Shown: in pieces, positions 7,791 to 16,606 of the stretch | How the letters are laid out: the number at the start of each line of letters is the position of its first letter | How positions within the stretch are numbered: the first letter of the stretch is position 1 | Source: Methylobacterium sp. 17Sr1-1 | Lineage (GTDB): Bacteria; Pseudomonadota; Alphaproteobacteria; Rhizobiales; Beijerinckiaceae | Direction of reading: 5' to 3' | DNA length: 64,000 nucleotides | NCBI RefSeq assembly: GCF_003173775.1 | Contig: NZ_CP029552.1 | Span: 149,001 to 213,000, forward strand | Notes under the pieces: generated by a model | What the model was told of the DNA's origin: nothing | Seen by the model: the letters and a program-made list of their open reading frames with translations, nothing else | The model's database searches: none | Program-made: the position numbers and the translations under genes

Positions 7791-10177
7791 ATGAGCGGGA
7801 GCGCGACGCGCGACGGCACCGAGAAGCTGCTGCACCGCTGGCGTGCCGCCCGGGCCGCCGCCGGCGGGCTGCCGGCCTACGAGGACCTGGTCCTGGGCAA
7901 TCTCGGCCGCATGGCGAGCCGCGCCGCCCTGGTCGGCGGGCCGCCCGAGCGCCCGCACCTGCTCTGGATCGGCGAGGCGTTCGAGGCCTGGCTCGGCCGC
8001 GCGGGGGCGGGCCTCGCCCTCGACGACCTGCCGGGCGGGCTCGCGCAGTCCCTGCGCGAGATCGTCGGCGACGTGCTCGCCGGGGCCGAGCCGGTCCGGG
8101 CGCCCTGCGCCCGGGTGTCGGGCGGCGTCGCCTACACCACCGGGATGCTCGGCCTGCCCCTCGCGACGGGGAGGAACGAGCGCCTGGTGCTGCTGTGCCT
8201 GTCCGGTGAGACGGCACGGACGAACCTCCTCAAGACCCTGTTCCGCTCGACCCGGCAGGGCATGGTGGCGGCGACGGCCCTGCGCGACGCGGGCGGCGCG
8301 GTGCAGGATTTCCGGGTTCTCGCCCTCAACGCTGCCGCCGCCACGATGCTGCGCGCCACCGTCGAGACGGCGCAGTGGCAGCGCCTGACGACGCTGCTGC
8401 CGCATCTCCGGGGCTCGGCGACCCTGGAGCGCCTGGTGGCGGCCCTTGCGGGCACGACGAGCAGCTTCGAGGGTCCTATCCGCGGCCCGACGGCAGCCTG
8501 CTGCACCTGCGCATCGAGATCGCGGCGATCGGCGAGTTGCTCGGCGTCACCCTCACCGATATCGGCGACCTGAAGGCGCGGGAGGCCTCGGCCCGCCTGC
8601 TGTTCGAGCACAACCCGGTGCCGATGTGGCTCTCGGGCGAGGATGGAGCGGTGCTGGCGGTGAACGACGCCGCCACCGGCCATTACGGCTTCCCGCGCGA
8701 GGATTTCTTAAGTCTCTCGGCCGGCGACCTCCTGGCGCCGGAGGCGTCCGGCTCGTCCCAACGCCACCGCCGCCGGGACGGCAGCCTGATCGACGTCGAA
8801 GTGTTCTCCGGCGAGATCCCCTTCGAGGGCCGCAGCGCCACCCTGACCGCCTGCGTCGACGTGACCGAGCAGCGCCGGGCCGAGCGGCGCATCGCCCACA
8901 TGGCCCTTCACGACGCCCTGACCGGGCTGCCGAACCGGGTCCTGTTCCACCAGCGGCTGGCCGAGGCGGCAGCCTCCGGCACCAGCCTCGGCCTGCTGAT
9001 GCTCGACCTCGACCACTTCAAGCTCGTCAACGACACGCTCGGCCACCCGGCCGGCGACGCGCTGCTGCGCGAGGTCGCCGAGCGACTGCGCGCCTGCCTC
9101 GGGCCCGACGGGCTGGTGGCGCGTCTCGGCGGCGACGAGTTCGCGATCCTCAAGGATGCGGGGCGGGAGGCGCTTCTCGCCCTCGCCGACCGGATCATCG
9201 CGGCTTTGGGCCGGTCCTTCGCCCTTGAAGGCCAGGACGTCGCGATCGGGGTCAGCATCGGCATCGCGCTCGCCCCCGAGCACGGCGACGATCCCGACGG
9301 GCTCCTGCGCAAGGCCGACACCGCGCTCTACGCCGCCAAGGCCGACGGGCGGCGCACCCGGCGCCTGTTCGAGCCCGCCATGGACGCGGCCCTGCAGGGC
9401 CGCCGCGCCCTGGAGCGCGACCTGCGCGCGGCCGTCGCCGCCGGGGCGCTGGAGGTGCATTACCAGCCCCTCGTCGCCGCCGGCAGCCTCGCGGTGACGG
9501 GCTGCGAGGCGCTCCTGCGCTGGCGCCATCCGGAACGGGGCTTCGTCCCGCCGGGCGAGTTCATCCCGGTCGCCGAGGAGACCGGGCTGATCGCACCTCT
9601 CGGCGAATGGGTGCTGCATCAGGCCTGCCGCGAGGCCGCCGGCTGGCCGGAAGGCGTGCGGGTCGCCGTCAACCTCTCGCCGGCGCAGTTCCGCACCCCC
9701 GACCTCGTCGGCACCGTGGCGCGGGCGCTCTCCGAATCGCGCCTCGACCCGGCCCGGCTCGAACTCGAGATCACCGAGCAGGTGCTGCTGGAGGAGACCG
9801 AGGCCAATTTGGCCGTGCTGCACCGGCTGCGCGGTCTCGGGCTGCGCATCGCCATCGACGATTTCGGCACCGGCTACGCCTCGCTGAGCTACCTGCGGGC
9901 CTTCCCGTTCGACGAGATCAAGATCGACCGCTCGTTCACCGCGGCGCTCGGCCGCGAGGCCGCGGCTGCCGCGATCGTGCAAGCGGTGATCGGGCTGGGC
10001 GCCAGCCTCGGCATCACCACCCTGGCGGAGGGCGTCGAGACCGAGGCGCAGCTCGCCGCCCTGCGCCGCAGCGGCTGCGGCGAGGTGCAGGGCTTCCTGT
10101 TCAGCCGGCCGGTGCCGGCCGTCGAGATCCGCCGGCTGGTCGCGGCCGCGGCGATGCCCTGGATGGCGGCGGCCTGA
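7791..10177 (+). pseudogene. GGDEF-EAL cyclic-di-GMP protein, broken by one frameshift
   Basis: One gene reads in two frames. Frame 1 starts at ATG 7791 and encodes about 225 residues of N-terminal sensory sequence, then loses sense near 8471-8475 at a GGG run. From there the -1 frame continues with sense (SYPRPDGSLLHLRIE), through a PAS-like domain (LLFEHNPVPMWLSGEDG), an intact GGDEF domain (ARLGGDEFAIL) and an intact EAL domain (CEALLRWRHPE, DDFGTGYASLSYLR, EGVETEAQ) to the stop at 10177. One missing base explains this. It could be a real mutation or a sequencing error in the G run. A product starting at the internal ATG 8375 would keep PAS, GGDEF and EAL. Confidence 0.75.
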
Positions 10178-10295
10178 TTCCCGCCACCTCCTTTCCCGCA
10201 AGTTGAGTCCGGGAGGACACAACCTGTGCGCCCGGGAGCGGCTAGGCATGGGACGCCATCCTGAGCCCTTGCCCTTGCCGACAGGTCACGCCCGC

Positions 10296-10940
10296 ATGCT
10301 GCCGCACCGTCTCGTCCTCGCCCTCCTCGCCGGGCTGCCGCTCGCGGCCTGCAACGCCCGCGGGCCCGCGCAAGTCGCGGCCGTGGATCCGGACGCGGCC
10401 TGGTACATCGGCAGCATGCCCGACCAGCCCTACGACGTGCCGCTGGTCGACCGCAGTCGGATGGACCCGAAATACCGGCGCCAGACCGTCGCCTATACGG
10501 GCCTGGAGAAGCCTGGCACCGTCGTGGTCGATATCGACGAGCGGTTCCTCTACCTCGTGCAGGACGGGGGCCAGGCGATGCGCTACGGCGTCGGCGTCGG
10601 CAAGCTCGGCTTCTCGTGGAAGGGTACCGCCACGGTCGGCCGCAAGGGCGTCTGGCCCGATTGGGGCCCGACCGCCAAGATGGTCAGCCTCAACCCCGAC
10701 CTGCCGCGCTCGCGCAAGGGCGGCGTCGACAACCCGCTCGGCGCCCGCGCGCTCTACCTCTACCAGGGCAGCCGCGACACCCTGTTCCGCATCCACGGCA
10801 CCAACGAGCCCTGGAGCATCGGCGAGCAGATGTCCTCGGGCTGCGTGCGCATGCTCAACGAGGACGTGGTCGACCTCTACAACCGCGTGCCGGTGGGCGC
10901 GACCGTGCTGGTGAAGCGCAACGGCAAGTATCGGGTGTAG
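10296..10940 (+). CDS. L,D-transpeptidase lipoprotein (YkuD domain)
   Basis: This 214-residue protein has a lipoprotein signal (MLPHRLVLALLAGLPLAAC, acylated Cys19) followed by a YkuD catalytic domain. The active-site region reads HGTNEPWSIGEQMSSGCVRM, with the nucleophilic Cys in SGC and the upstream His of HGT. Such enzymes form 3-3 crosslinks in peptidoglycan or attach lipoproteins to it. ATG 10296 gives a clean signal peptide. ATG 10248 has a better ribosome site (GGAG) and would add 16 residues. It stands alone between the GGDEF-EAL gene and the convergent phyR. Confidence 0.85.
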   Translation: MLPHRLVLALLAGLPLAACNARGPAQVAAVDPDAAWYIGSMPDQPYDVPLVDRSRMDPKYRRQTVAYTGLEKPGTVVVDIDERFLYLVQDGGQAMRYGVGVGKLGFSWKGTATVGRKGVWPDWGPTAKMVSLNPDLPRSRKGGVDNPLGARALYLYQGSRDTLFRIHGTNEPWSIGEQMSSGCVRMLNEDVVDLYNRVPVGATVLVKRNGKYRV

Positions 10941-11112
10941 GCGACTACCGAATAGAAAAGCACGATTGCTTCGTCGCGAGCCACTCCCCTTCCCGGACGA
11001 CTGCAGCGAAAGCGGAAGGAGATCCGGGAAAGGGAGTGGATTACGAGCGGGCGTCGGCTCACGAAGCAGGATTGAACCGCCTTCCTGCGTATCGGCGGGC
11101 GCTGGACACGAC

Positions 11113-11151
11113 GAGGCCCCGGCACCCGCCTCGCGGCGGGCCCGGGGCCTC
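11113..11151. terminator. strong hairpin between L,D-transpeptidase and phyR
   Basis: Outer arms GAGGCCCCGG / CCGGGGCCTC enclose inner arms CCCGCC / GGCGGG with a TCGC tetraloop, giving a stacked 16-bp hairpin 31 bp past the phyR stop. There is no long T tract on either strand, but the position between convergent genes fits a bidirectional terminator. Confidence 0.5.
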
Positions 11152-11181
11152 AGGTCTCACGACGCGCGGTGTCGGACGGCG

Positions 11182-11985
11182 TCAGGCGCTCGCGCGGGCC
11201 TCGCGGCGGCGGGCGCTCTGCTGGAAGAACAGAGCCTGGCTGATCACCGCCGAGACGTTGGCGGGCTGGAACGGCTTCGCGATGAGGAAGGCCGGCTCGG
11301 GCCGCTCGCCGGTGAGGAAGCGCTCCGGATAGGCGGTGATGAAGATCACCGGCACCTCGAACGACTTCAGGAGGTCGTTGACCGCGTCGAGGCCCGACGA
11401 ACCGTCGGCGAGCTGGATGTCGGCGAGGATGAGGCCCGGGCGCTTGGTCGAGGCGAGCTTGACCGCCTCGGTGCGGGTGCGGGCGACGCCGGTGACGTTG
11501 TGGCCGAGGCCCTCGACCAGGGCCTCGAGGTCCATGGCGATCAGCGGCTCGTCCTCGATGATCAGGATCTCGGTCGCCATGTCGGCGGCGAGCTCGCGGC
11601 CGGCCTCGTCGACGAGGTCGCGGACCTCCGAGACGTCGACGCCCAGGATGGTGGCGGCGTCCTCCTCGGAGAAGCCCTCGAGGCAGGAGAGCAGGAAGGC
11701 CTGGCGCGGCAGCGGGGTGATCTGGCCCAGGCGCACCTCGGCCGGCAGGTCGTGCTGGGCCTGCTCGGTCTGGCCGTTGACGGAGAGCGAGTTCCAGATC
11801 CGGGTGAAGACGCGGAACAGGTCGGCCTTGACGTTGGTGCTGCGCCCGAGAGTCTCGGGCTCGTTCACGAGCGTTTCGAGCGTCGCGGCCACGTAGGCAT
11901 CGCCCGCCACCTGGCTGCCCGTGAGGGCGCGCGCGTAGCGGCGCAGGTAGGGCAGGTGCTGCACCACGAGTTGTGCTGTCGACAT
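11182..11985 (-). CDS. phyR: general stress response regulator PhyR
   Basis: This 267-residue regulator has the PhyR two-part design. Residues 1-130 form a sigma-factor-like domain (sigma2-like LPYLRRYARALTGS; sigma4-like PRQAFLLSCLEGFSEEDAATILG). From about 138 a receiver domain follows, with acidic pocket IIEDEP, phospho-acceptor Asp189 in LADIQLADGSSG, Thr in FITAYPE and Lys in IAKPF. When phosphorylated, PhyR binds the anti-sigma factor NepR and frees the ECF sigma factor EcfG. It is divergent from nepR, with an EcfG-type promoter of its own at 12032-12056. Confidence 0.95.
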   Translation of the reverse strand: MSTAQLVVQHLPYLRRYARALTGSQVAGDAYVAATLETLVNEPETLGRSTNVKADLFRVFTRIWNSLSVNGQTEQAQHDLPAEVRLGQITPLPRQAFLLSCLEGFSEEDAATILGVDVSEVRDLVDEAGRELAADMATEILIIEDEPLIAMDLEALVEGLGHNVTGVARTRTEAVKLASTKRPGLILADIQLADGSSGLDAVNDLLKSFEVPVIFITAYPERFLTGERPEPAFLIAKPFQPANVSAVISQALFFQQSARRREARASA

Positions 11986-12031
11986 TCAGGTCCCCTTGGT
12001 GTTGTCGTTCGCGCGTCGGCCCTCACGCTTC

Positions 12032-12056
12032 AACGCCGTGCAGACGTGTTCGTTCC
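12032..12056 (-). promoter_or_regulatory. EcfG-type promoter driving phyR
   Basis: On the minus strand, GGAAC (12056-12052) and CGTT (12035-12032) are separated by exactly 16 bases, the published consensus for EcfG sigma factors. The -10 box ends 46 bases before the phyR start codon. It suggests autoregulation of the stress switch. Confidence 0.75.
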
Positions 12057-12066
12057 GGACCGGTGC

Positions 12067-12091
12067 GGAACTGACTGCGTCGGCGCGCGTT
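12067..12091 (+). promoter_or_regulatory. EcfG-type promoter driving nepR
   Basis: GGAAC at 12067-12071 and CGTT at 12088-12091 are separated by 16 bases. It is divergent from the phyR promoter, with only 10 bp between the two -35 boxes. It lies 83 bases ahead of the nepR start codon. Confidence 0.75.
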
Positions 12092-12174
12092 GTCGCCGCA
12101 AGCGCGCGACCCGGCATACCGGGCGCCATGGCATCGCTCTGTCCGCGTGTCCAGGACGGGCGAAGGGGAATGGT

Positions 12175-12396
12175 ATGAGCGAAGGCAAGGGCCCGCGGGC
12201 GCCCCTGGATGAGGATGGTCCCGCCGCCGGGCCCGAGCAGCCCGCCCTCGACCGCAACGTGCAGGGGCGCATCGGCTCGCACCTGCGTGCGATGTATGAC
12301 GAGTTGATGCAGCAACCTATTCCCGACCGCTTCGTCGATCTCATCGCCGAGCTGGAGCGCAGCGCGACCCGGGAGACGCCGGAGGCGGAATCCTGA
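12175..12396 (+). CDS. nepR: anti-sigma factor NepR
   Basis: This 73-residue protein has the NepR signature: QGRIGSHLRAMYDELMQQPI followed by PDRFVDLIAELE, two helices that clamp EcfG and are displaced by phospho-PhyR. ATG 12175 follows AAGGGGA. It faces away from phyR and has its own EcfG-type promoter, which would give negative feedback. No ecfG sigma gene follows it, unlike the arrangement in many alphaproteobacteria. Confidence 0.9.
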   Translation: MSEGKGPRAPLDEDGPAAGPEQPALDRNVQGRIGSHLRAMYDELMQQPIPDRFVDLIAELERSATRETPEAES

Positions 12397-12491
12397 TCTG
12401 CCCCTGTCTCGCGGCGACGCCGTCCCCCTTGGGAGGGACGGCGCATCACGCTATCGAGACACCATCGTTCGACGACCGTCGGTCGGCGACG

Positions 12492-12668
12492 TCAGAGCGT
12501 CGGCGAGCGGCCCCGCATCAGGCCGACCACGGCCGAGATGGCGAAGAGCACGACGGCGACGAAGAAAATGAGCTTGGCGGCCTCGACCGCCGTGCCGGCG
12601 ATGCCGCCGAACCCGAACAGCGCGGCCACCAGGGCCACGACGAGGAAAGTGACAGCCCAACCCAGCAT
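12492..12668 (-). CDS. DUF1328 family small membrane protein
   Basis: This 58-residue peptide has two hydrophobic helices (MLGWAVTFLVVALVAALFGF and EAAKLIFFVAVVLFAISAVV) joined by a Gly-rich turn, the YtjA/DUF1328 pattern. The function is unknown; members are often stress-induced. ATG 12668 was chosen because GAGGG precedes it. An exact EcfG-type promoter lies upstream at 12722-12746, placing it in the general stress regulon by inference. Confidence 0.85.
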   Translation of the reverse strand: MLGWAVTFLVVALVAALFGFGGIAGTAVEAAKLIFFVAVVLFAISAVVGLMRGRSPTL

Positions 12669-12721
12669 GGCGAGACCCTCGTTCTCTGATTCTATCGGCC
12701 CTCGGCCGATCATGAGCAGAC

Positions 12722-12746
12722 AACGTCAAGCATGACCTTGAGTTCC
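12722..12746 (-). promoter_or_regulatory. EcfG-type promoter for the DUF1328 gene
   Basis: On the minus strand, GGAAC (12746-12742) and CGTT (12725-12722) are separated by 16 bases. The -10 box ends 53 bases before the DUF1328 start codon. Confidence 0.7.
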
Positions 12747-12816
12747 GCTTTGTCGCAGGTGGCACGAACGGGTCGGGCACCCCACATCATGGTGACGGCC
12801 GGGGAGCGGTCGGGGC

Positions 12817-12842
12817 GGAACTCCGGTTTCGCGCCACACGTT
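12817..12842 (+). promoter_or_regulatory. EcfG-type promoter for the small membrane protein at 12872
   Basis: GGAAC at 12817-12821 and CGTT at 12839-12842 are separated by 17 bases. It is divergent from the DUF1328 promoter. The -10 box ends 29 bases before ATG 12872. Confidence 0.7.
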
Positions 12843-12871
12843 CTCACCGGCGTCTGGATGGAGGCTTGATG

Positions 12872-13069
12872 ATGATCCGTTCCAATGCCCTGCGTGCCGG
12901 CCTCGTGCTGCTCGCCCTGCTGGCGGGTCTCGTCACGGCCTCGCCGATGGTGGTGACAGGCATCGTCGCGGCGCTCGGCCTCGCGGGTGCCCTGGCCCTC
13001 GCCGGGGCGCGGGCGCAGGCGGCACCGGCCCTCGTTCCGGTGCGGGTGCGCGACCGCCGGCGGCGCTAG
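12872..13069 (+). CDS. small two-helix membrane protein, stress-linked by promoter
   Basis: This 65-residue protein is not recognised. It has two hydrophobic segments (RAGLVLLALLAGLVTASP and VVTGIVAALGLAGALALAGA) and a very basic tail ending RVRDRRRR. Three start codons are crowded together. ATG 12872 is preferred because GGAGG at 12860-12864 is then 7 bases away. A GGAAC-N17-CGTT promoter sits just upstream, so it probably belongs to the general stress regulon. Confidence 0.6.
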   Translation: MIRSNALRAGLVLLALLAGLVTASPMVVTGIVAALGLAGALALAGARAQAAPALVPVRVRDRRRR

Positions 13070-13207
13070 GAACCGCCGCCCTCTTCCCGGTCCGCGCGGG
13101 GACCGGGCCGCTGCGGGCGGGAGCGGGACGGTCCGCCCAAAGGTCTTTCGCTCCGCCCATTCGGCGGAGCGGTCCATGTTCACGATCGATGTCGGCGTGA
13201 TCGCCTC

Positions 13208-13411
13208 TCAGCGCTGGCGCTGCAATTCGCGCTCGCGGTGCCGCAGCCGCAGCAGCAGGTCGACCTGATCGAGGGGGATGGGCTGGCCGTCCACCGTGCG
13301 CTCGTAGAGCGAGCGCAACGTCCGTCCGAGCCGGTGCTGCGCCTCGACGCAGATCGCCGGCAGGGTTGGATCCTGAACGGTCTCCCGGGACGCACTCACT
13401 TCCTGCTTCAT
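13208..13411 (-). CDS. NepR-like protein (second anti-sigma paralogue)
   Basis: This 67-residue protein aligns with NepR over its core: QHRLGRTLRSLYERTVDGQP then IPLDQVDLLLRLR, against the NepR stretch QGRIGSHLRAMYDELMQQPI then PDRFVDLIAELE. The LR-x-x-Y helix, the Q-P-I-P turn and the V-D-L helix are conserved, with one extra residue before the turn. It lacks the PDRF tetrad (PLDQ instead), so binding preferences may differ. No EcfG motif was found upstream. Assignment is by pattern only. Confidence 0.6.
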   Translation of the reverse strand: MKQEVSASRETVQDPTLPAICVEAQHRLGRTLRSLYERTVDGQPIPLDQVDLLLRLRHRERELQRQR

Positions 13412-13661
13412 CGGACCACCGGCCCCGTACCATTGCGCGGGCCCGAGGGAAGGCTGGACCGCGCCGAGATGAAGCAGTCTCGGTGGACATGGTAAAGAAA
13501 AAGTTAATTTTCCTCTTTGTTCACCATGTCGTCCATCGCGTCGCAGGAGCCAACGGCCACCCGGCGCATCAGTGCCAGAGCTTAATTGGTCAGCAACGTT
13601 TGTCGAGGGGCGTTACGCCTCCCGATACCGCCACGCTTGAGAGCGGGGCGTCGGCCGCGCA

Positions 13662-15335
13662 TCACGCCGACGCCGCCTCGAGCAGCCGGGCCGCGGCGGC
13701 GCGGGCCTCCTCGGTCACCGTGGCGCCGGCGAGCATGCGGGCGATCTCCTCCTGCCGCGGCACCGCCGCGAGGGGCTTCACCCGCGTGGCGACCCGGTCC
13801 GAGCCCTTCACGGCCTCCTTGGCGATCAGGAAATGCGTCGAGGCGCGGGCGGCGACCTGCGGCGCGTGGGTGACCGCCACGGTCTGGACCCGGGCCGAGA
13901 GCCGGGCGAGGCGGGCGCCGATCGCGTCCGCCACCGCGCCGCCGACCCCGGTATCGATCTCGTCGAAGATCAGCGTCGGGGCCGAGCCCTTGTCGGCCAG
14001 CACCACCTTGAGGGCGAGCATGAACCGCGACAGCTCGCCGCCGGAGGCCACCTTCATCATCGGGCCGGGACGGGTGCCCGGATTGGTCTGGGCCCAGAAC
14101 TCGACCCGGTCGAGGCCGGCGGGGTCGCGGGCCTCCAGATCGGTGGCGATCTCGGTGATGAAGCGGGCGCGCTCCAGCTTCAGCGGCGGCAATTCGGCCT
14201 GCACCGCCTTGTCGAGGGCGGCCGCCGCCTTGCGCCGGCCCTTGCTCAAGGCCTGCGCCTTCTCGAGGTAGGCCGCGTCGGCGCTCGCGAGGTCGGCCTC
14301 CAGCCGCCCCAGTGCCTCCTCGCCGGCATCGATCACCGCGACGTCGCCCTCGTAGCGCTCGCGCAAGGCCGCGAGGTCGTCGACCGCGACGTTGTACTTC
14401 CGGGCCGCCGCCCGCAGGCCGAACAGGCGCTCCTCGACCCGCTCCAGTTCGCGCGGATCGAACTCCGCCGCCTGGAGGGCGTCCTCCAGGCTGGTGCGGA
14501 CCTCGTCGAGGGCGACCAGCGCGTTGTCGAGGGCGGCGATGCTCGGCTCCACCAGCCCTGGAGCCAGTGCCGCGCGCCGTTCGAGCTTGCGCAGAGCCGC
14601 CGAGAGATGGGCGGTCGGCGAGCCCTGGCCGGCGACGGCGTCGAGGGCCTCGTTGAGCTCGCGGGCGACCTTCTCGCCCTGCTGCATCGCGGTGCGGCGC
14701 TCGGCGAGTTCGGTCTCCTCGCCGGGCTTGGGATCGAGGGCGGCCAGTTCCTCGACGGCGTGGCGCAGGAAATCGACCTCCTTGCGGGCGGCCTCGACCC
14801 GGGCGCGATGCTCATTGAGCGCGAGGCGGGCCTGGCGTACCCGGCGCGCGCTCTCGGCCACCGCGGCCTGGCGGGCATTCAGGCCGCCGAACGCGTCGAG
14901 GATCGCCCGGTGGGTGGTGGAATCCGACAGGGCCCGGTCGTCGTGCTGGCCGTGGATCTCGACGAGGGCCGCCCCGATGGCGCGGAGCACCTGCACGCCC
15001 ACCGGCTGGTCGTTGACGAAGGCGCGGGTGCGCCCGTCCGCGACCTGGACCCGGCGCAGGATCAGGTCGCCCTCGGTGTCGATCTCGGAGGCGGCGGCGA
15101 GCGCTCGGGCCGGATGGTCGGCGGGAACGTCGAACACCGCGGTGACCTGGCCTTGCGCCTCGCCCTGGCGCACCAGGCGCCCGTCGCCGCGCCCGCCGAG
15201 CGCCAGCGTGAAGGCATCGAGGAGGATCGACTTGCCGGCGCCGGTCTCCCCGGTCAGGACGCTCAGGCCTTCGCGAAAGTTCAGCTCGAGCTTATCGATC
15301 AGGACGATGTCGCGGATCGCGAGCTGAACCAGCAT
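13662..15335 (-). CDS. recN: DNA repair protein RecN
   Basis: This 557-residue SMC-like ATPase is of full RecN length. The N-terminal ABC half carries Walker A GETGAGKS (residues 29-36). A central coiled-coil of about 200 residues is rich in Arg, Glu and Ala. The C-terminal half has the signature ASGGELSRFMLALK and Walker B TLIFDEIDTGVGG. It acts in double-strand break repair. It is the last gene of the leftward envelope block, 112 bp downstream of bamD. Confidence 0.95.
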   Translation of the reverse strand: MLVQLAIRDIVLIDKLELNFREGLSVLTGETGAGKSILLDAFTLALGGRGDGRLVRQGEAQGQVTAVFDVPADHPARALAAASEIDTEGDLILRRVQVADGRTRAFVNDQPVGVQVLRAIGAALVEIHGQHDDRALSDSTTHRAILDAFGGLNARQAAVAESARRVRQARLALNEHRARVEAARKEVDFLRHAVEELAALDPKPGEETELAERRTAMQQGEKVARELNEALDAVAGQGSPTAHLSAALRKLERRAALAPGLVEPSIAALDNALVALDEVRTSLEDALQAAEFDPRELERVEERLFGLRAAARKYNVAVDDLAALRERYEGDVAVIDAGEEALGRLEADLASADAAYLEKAQALSKGRRKAAAALDKAVQAELPPLKLERARFITEIATDLEARDPAGLDRVEFWAQTNPGTRPGPMMKVASGGELSRFMLALKVVLADKGSAPTLIFDEIDTGVGGAVADAIGARLARLSARVQTVAVTHAPQVAARASTHFLIAKEAVKGSDRVATRVKPLAAVPRQEEIARMLAGATVTEEARAAAARLLEAASA

Positions 15336-15447
15336 GCCACCCTTGCCGGGACGTGGAAGAGGAAATCGGGCGGGTATCTACAGCCGAACGGGCCGCGGCG
15401 CGAGTGCGCGCCACGGCCGCATGCCTCGGGTTCGAGCCGTGAGGCCC

Positions 15448-16350
15448 TTACTGCGCCTCGGCGGTGCGCGTGTCCATCCCGATCACGCCGCGGAACGCCT
15501 TGCTGATCCACGACGCCTTCTCCTCGCGCGGCTGCAGGCCGCCGTTCTGGAGCAGGTTGTAGGCGTCCTTGTACCAGGGCGAGTCGGGGAAGTTGTGGCC
15601 GAGCACCGCCGCGGCGGTCTGCGCCTCGCCGGTGATGCCGAGCGCCATGTAGGCTTCGGCCAGGCGCTCCAGCGCCTCCTCGACGTGGCGGGTCGTCTGG
15701 TACTTGCTCACGACGTCGCGGAAGCGGTTGATCGCCGCCGGGAAATTGCGCCGCTCGAGGTAGTACCGGCCGATCTCCATCTCCTTGCCGGCGAGCTGGT
15801 CGCGGGTGATCTGGATCTTGGCCTTGGCGTCGGCGGAGTATTCCGAGGTCGGGTACTTCTGCACCAGCTCGGTGAGCGCCACGAGGGCCTTCTCGGAGCG
15901 GTCCTGGTCGCGGGTCACGTCCGGGATCTGCTTGTAGTGCGACATCGCCAGCAGGTACTGGGCGTAGGCCGCGTCCTTCGAGCCCGGATGGCGCTGCAGG
16001 TAGCGCTTCGAGGCGGTGATCGCGTCCTCGTAGCGGCCGCCCTCGTAGTTCGAGTAGGCGGTCATCAGCACGGCCTTCCGCGACCAGTCGGAATAGGCGT
16101 ACTGCTTGTCGAGGTCCTCGAACTTCTTCGTCGCGCCCTCGTAGTCGCGATCCTCGAGCCGGCCGAGCCCCTGGCTGTAGAGCTTGTCGGCCGGAATGTC
16201 GGCCACGACCTCGGTCTTGTACTTCTCGGACGCGAACGGGTTGATGGAGTCGATCGCGTCGCAGCCGGCGAGCCCCAGGCCGCACGCCGCGAGCAGCACG
16301 GTCCGCAGAACGGTCACCTTCGCGTCGCGAAGCGGGTGGGCGAACGGCAT
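15448..16350 (-). CDS. bamD: outer membrane protein assembly factor BamD
   Basis: This 300-residue lipoprotein has signal and lipobox LGLAGC (Cys30), then five TPR-like repeats (LYSQGLGRLEDRDYEGATKK, SRKAVLMTAYSNYEGGRYED, and so on). It is the TPR partner of BamA in inserting beta-barrel proteins into the outer membrane. ATG 16350 was chosen because GGGGAAGA lies ahead and the signal peptide then has normal length. The position between recN and lpxC is common in Rhizobiales. Confidence 0.93.
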   Translation of the reverse strand: MPFAHPLRDAKVTVLRTVLLAACGLGLAGCDAIDSINPFASEKYKTEVVADIPADKLYSQGLGRLEDRDYEGATKKFEDLDKQYAYSDWSRKAVLMTAYSNYEGGRYEDAITASKRYLQRHPGSKDAAYAQYLLAMSHYKQIPDVTRDQDRSEKALVALTELVQKYPTSEYSADAKAKIQITRDQLAGKEMEIGRYYLERRNFPAAINRFRDVVSKYQTTRHVEEALERLAEAYMALGITGEAQTAAAVLGHNFPDSPWYKDAYNLLQNGGLQPREEKASWISKAFRGVIGMDTRTAEAQ

Positions 16351-16606
16351 TCGGGTTCTTCCCCAAGCAGGCGGCCTTTGCACGGCCGCTGATCCACGAG
16401 CCCCTTATCCTAGGCCGGCGGGTTGCGCCAAGCCCGTGACGGCCACGGCACGGAACCGGCGGCCATCGGTCAGGAACCTCTTAACCCTGCGGGGCGAATG
16501 GGGCGCCAAGACGGCGCGAGGCGGTGTAGGTTCCCTCTCGTCGCCGTCGCGTGGCGACGAAATCGTCCCGATGTGGCCCGGCGGCAACGCGGGCCGGACG
16601 ATCGTC

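Noticed and set aside
8468..8480. Programmed frameshift in the GGDEF-EAL gene
   Set aside because: There is no X-XXY-YYZ slippery heptamer at the joint and no obvious downstream stimulator. A single lost base explains the shift better.
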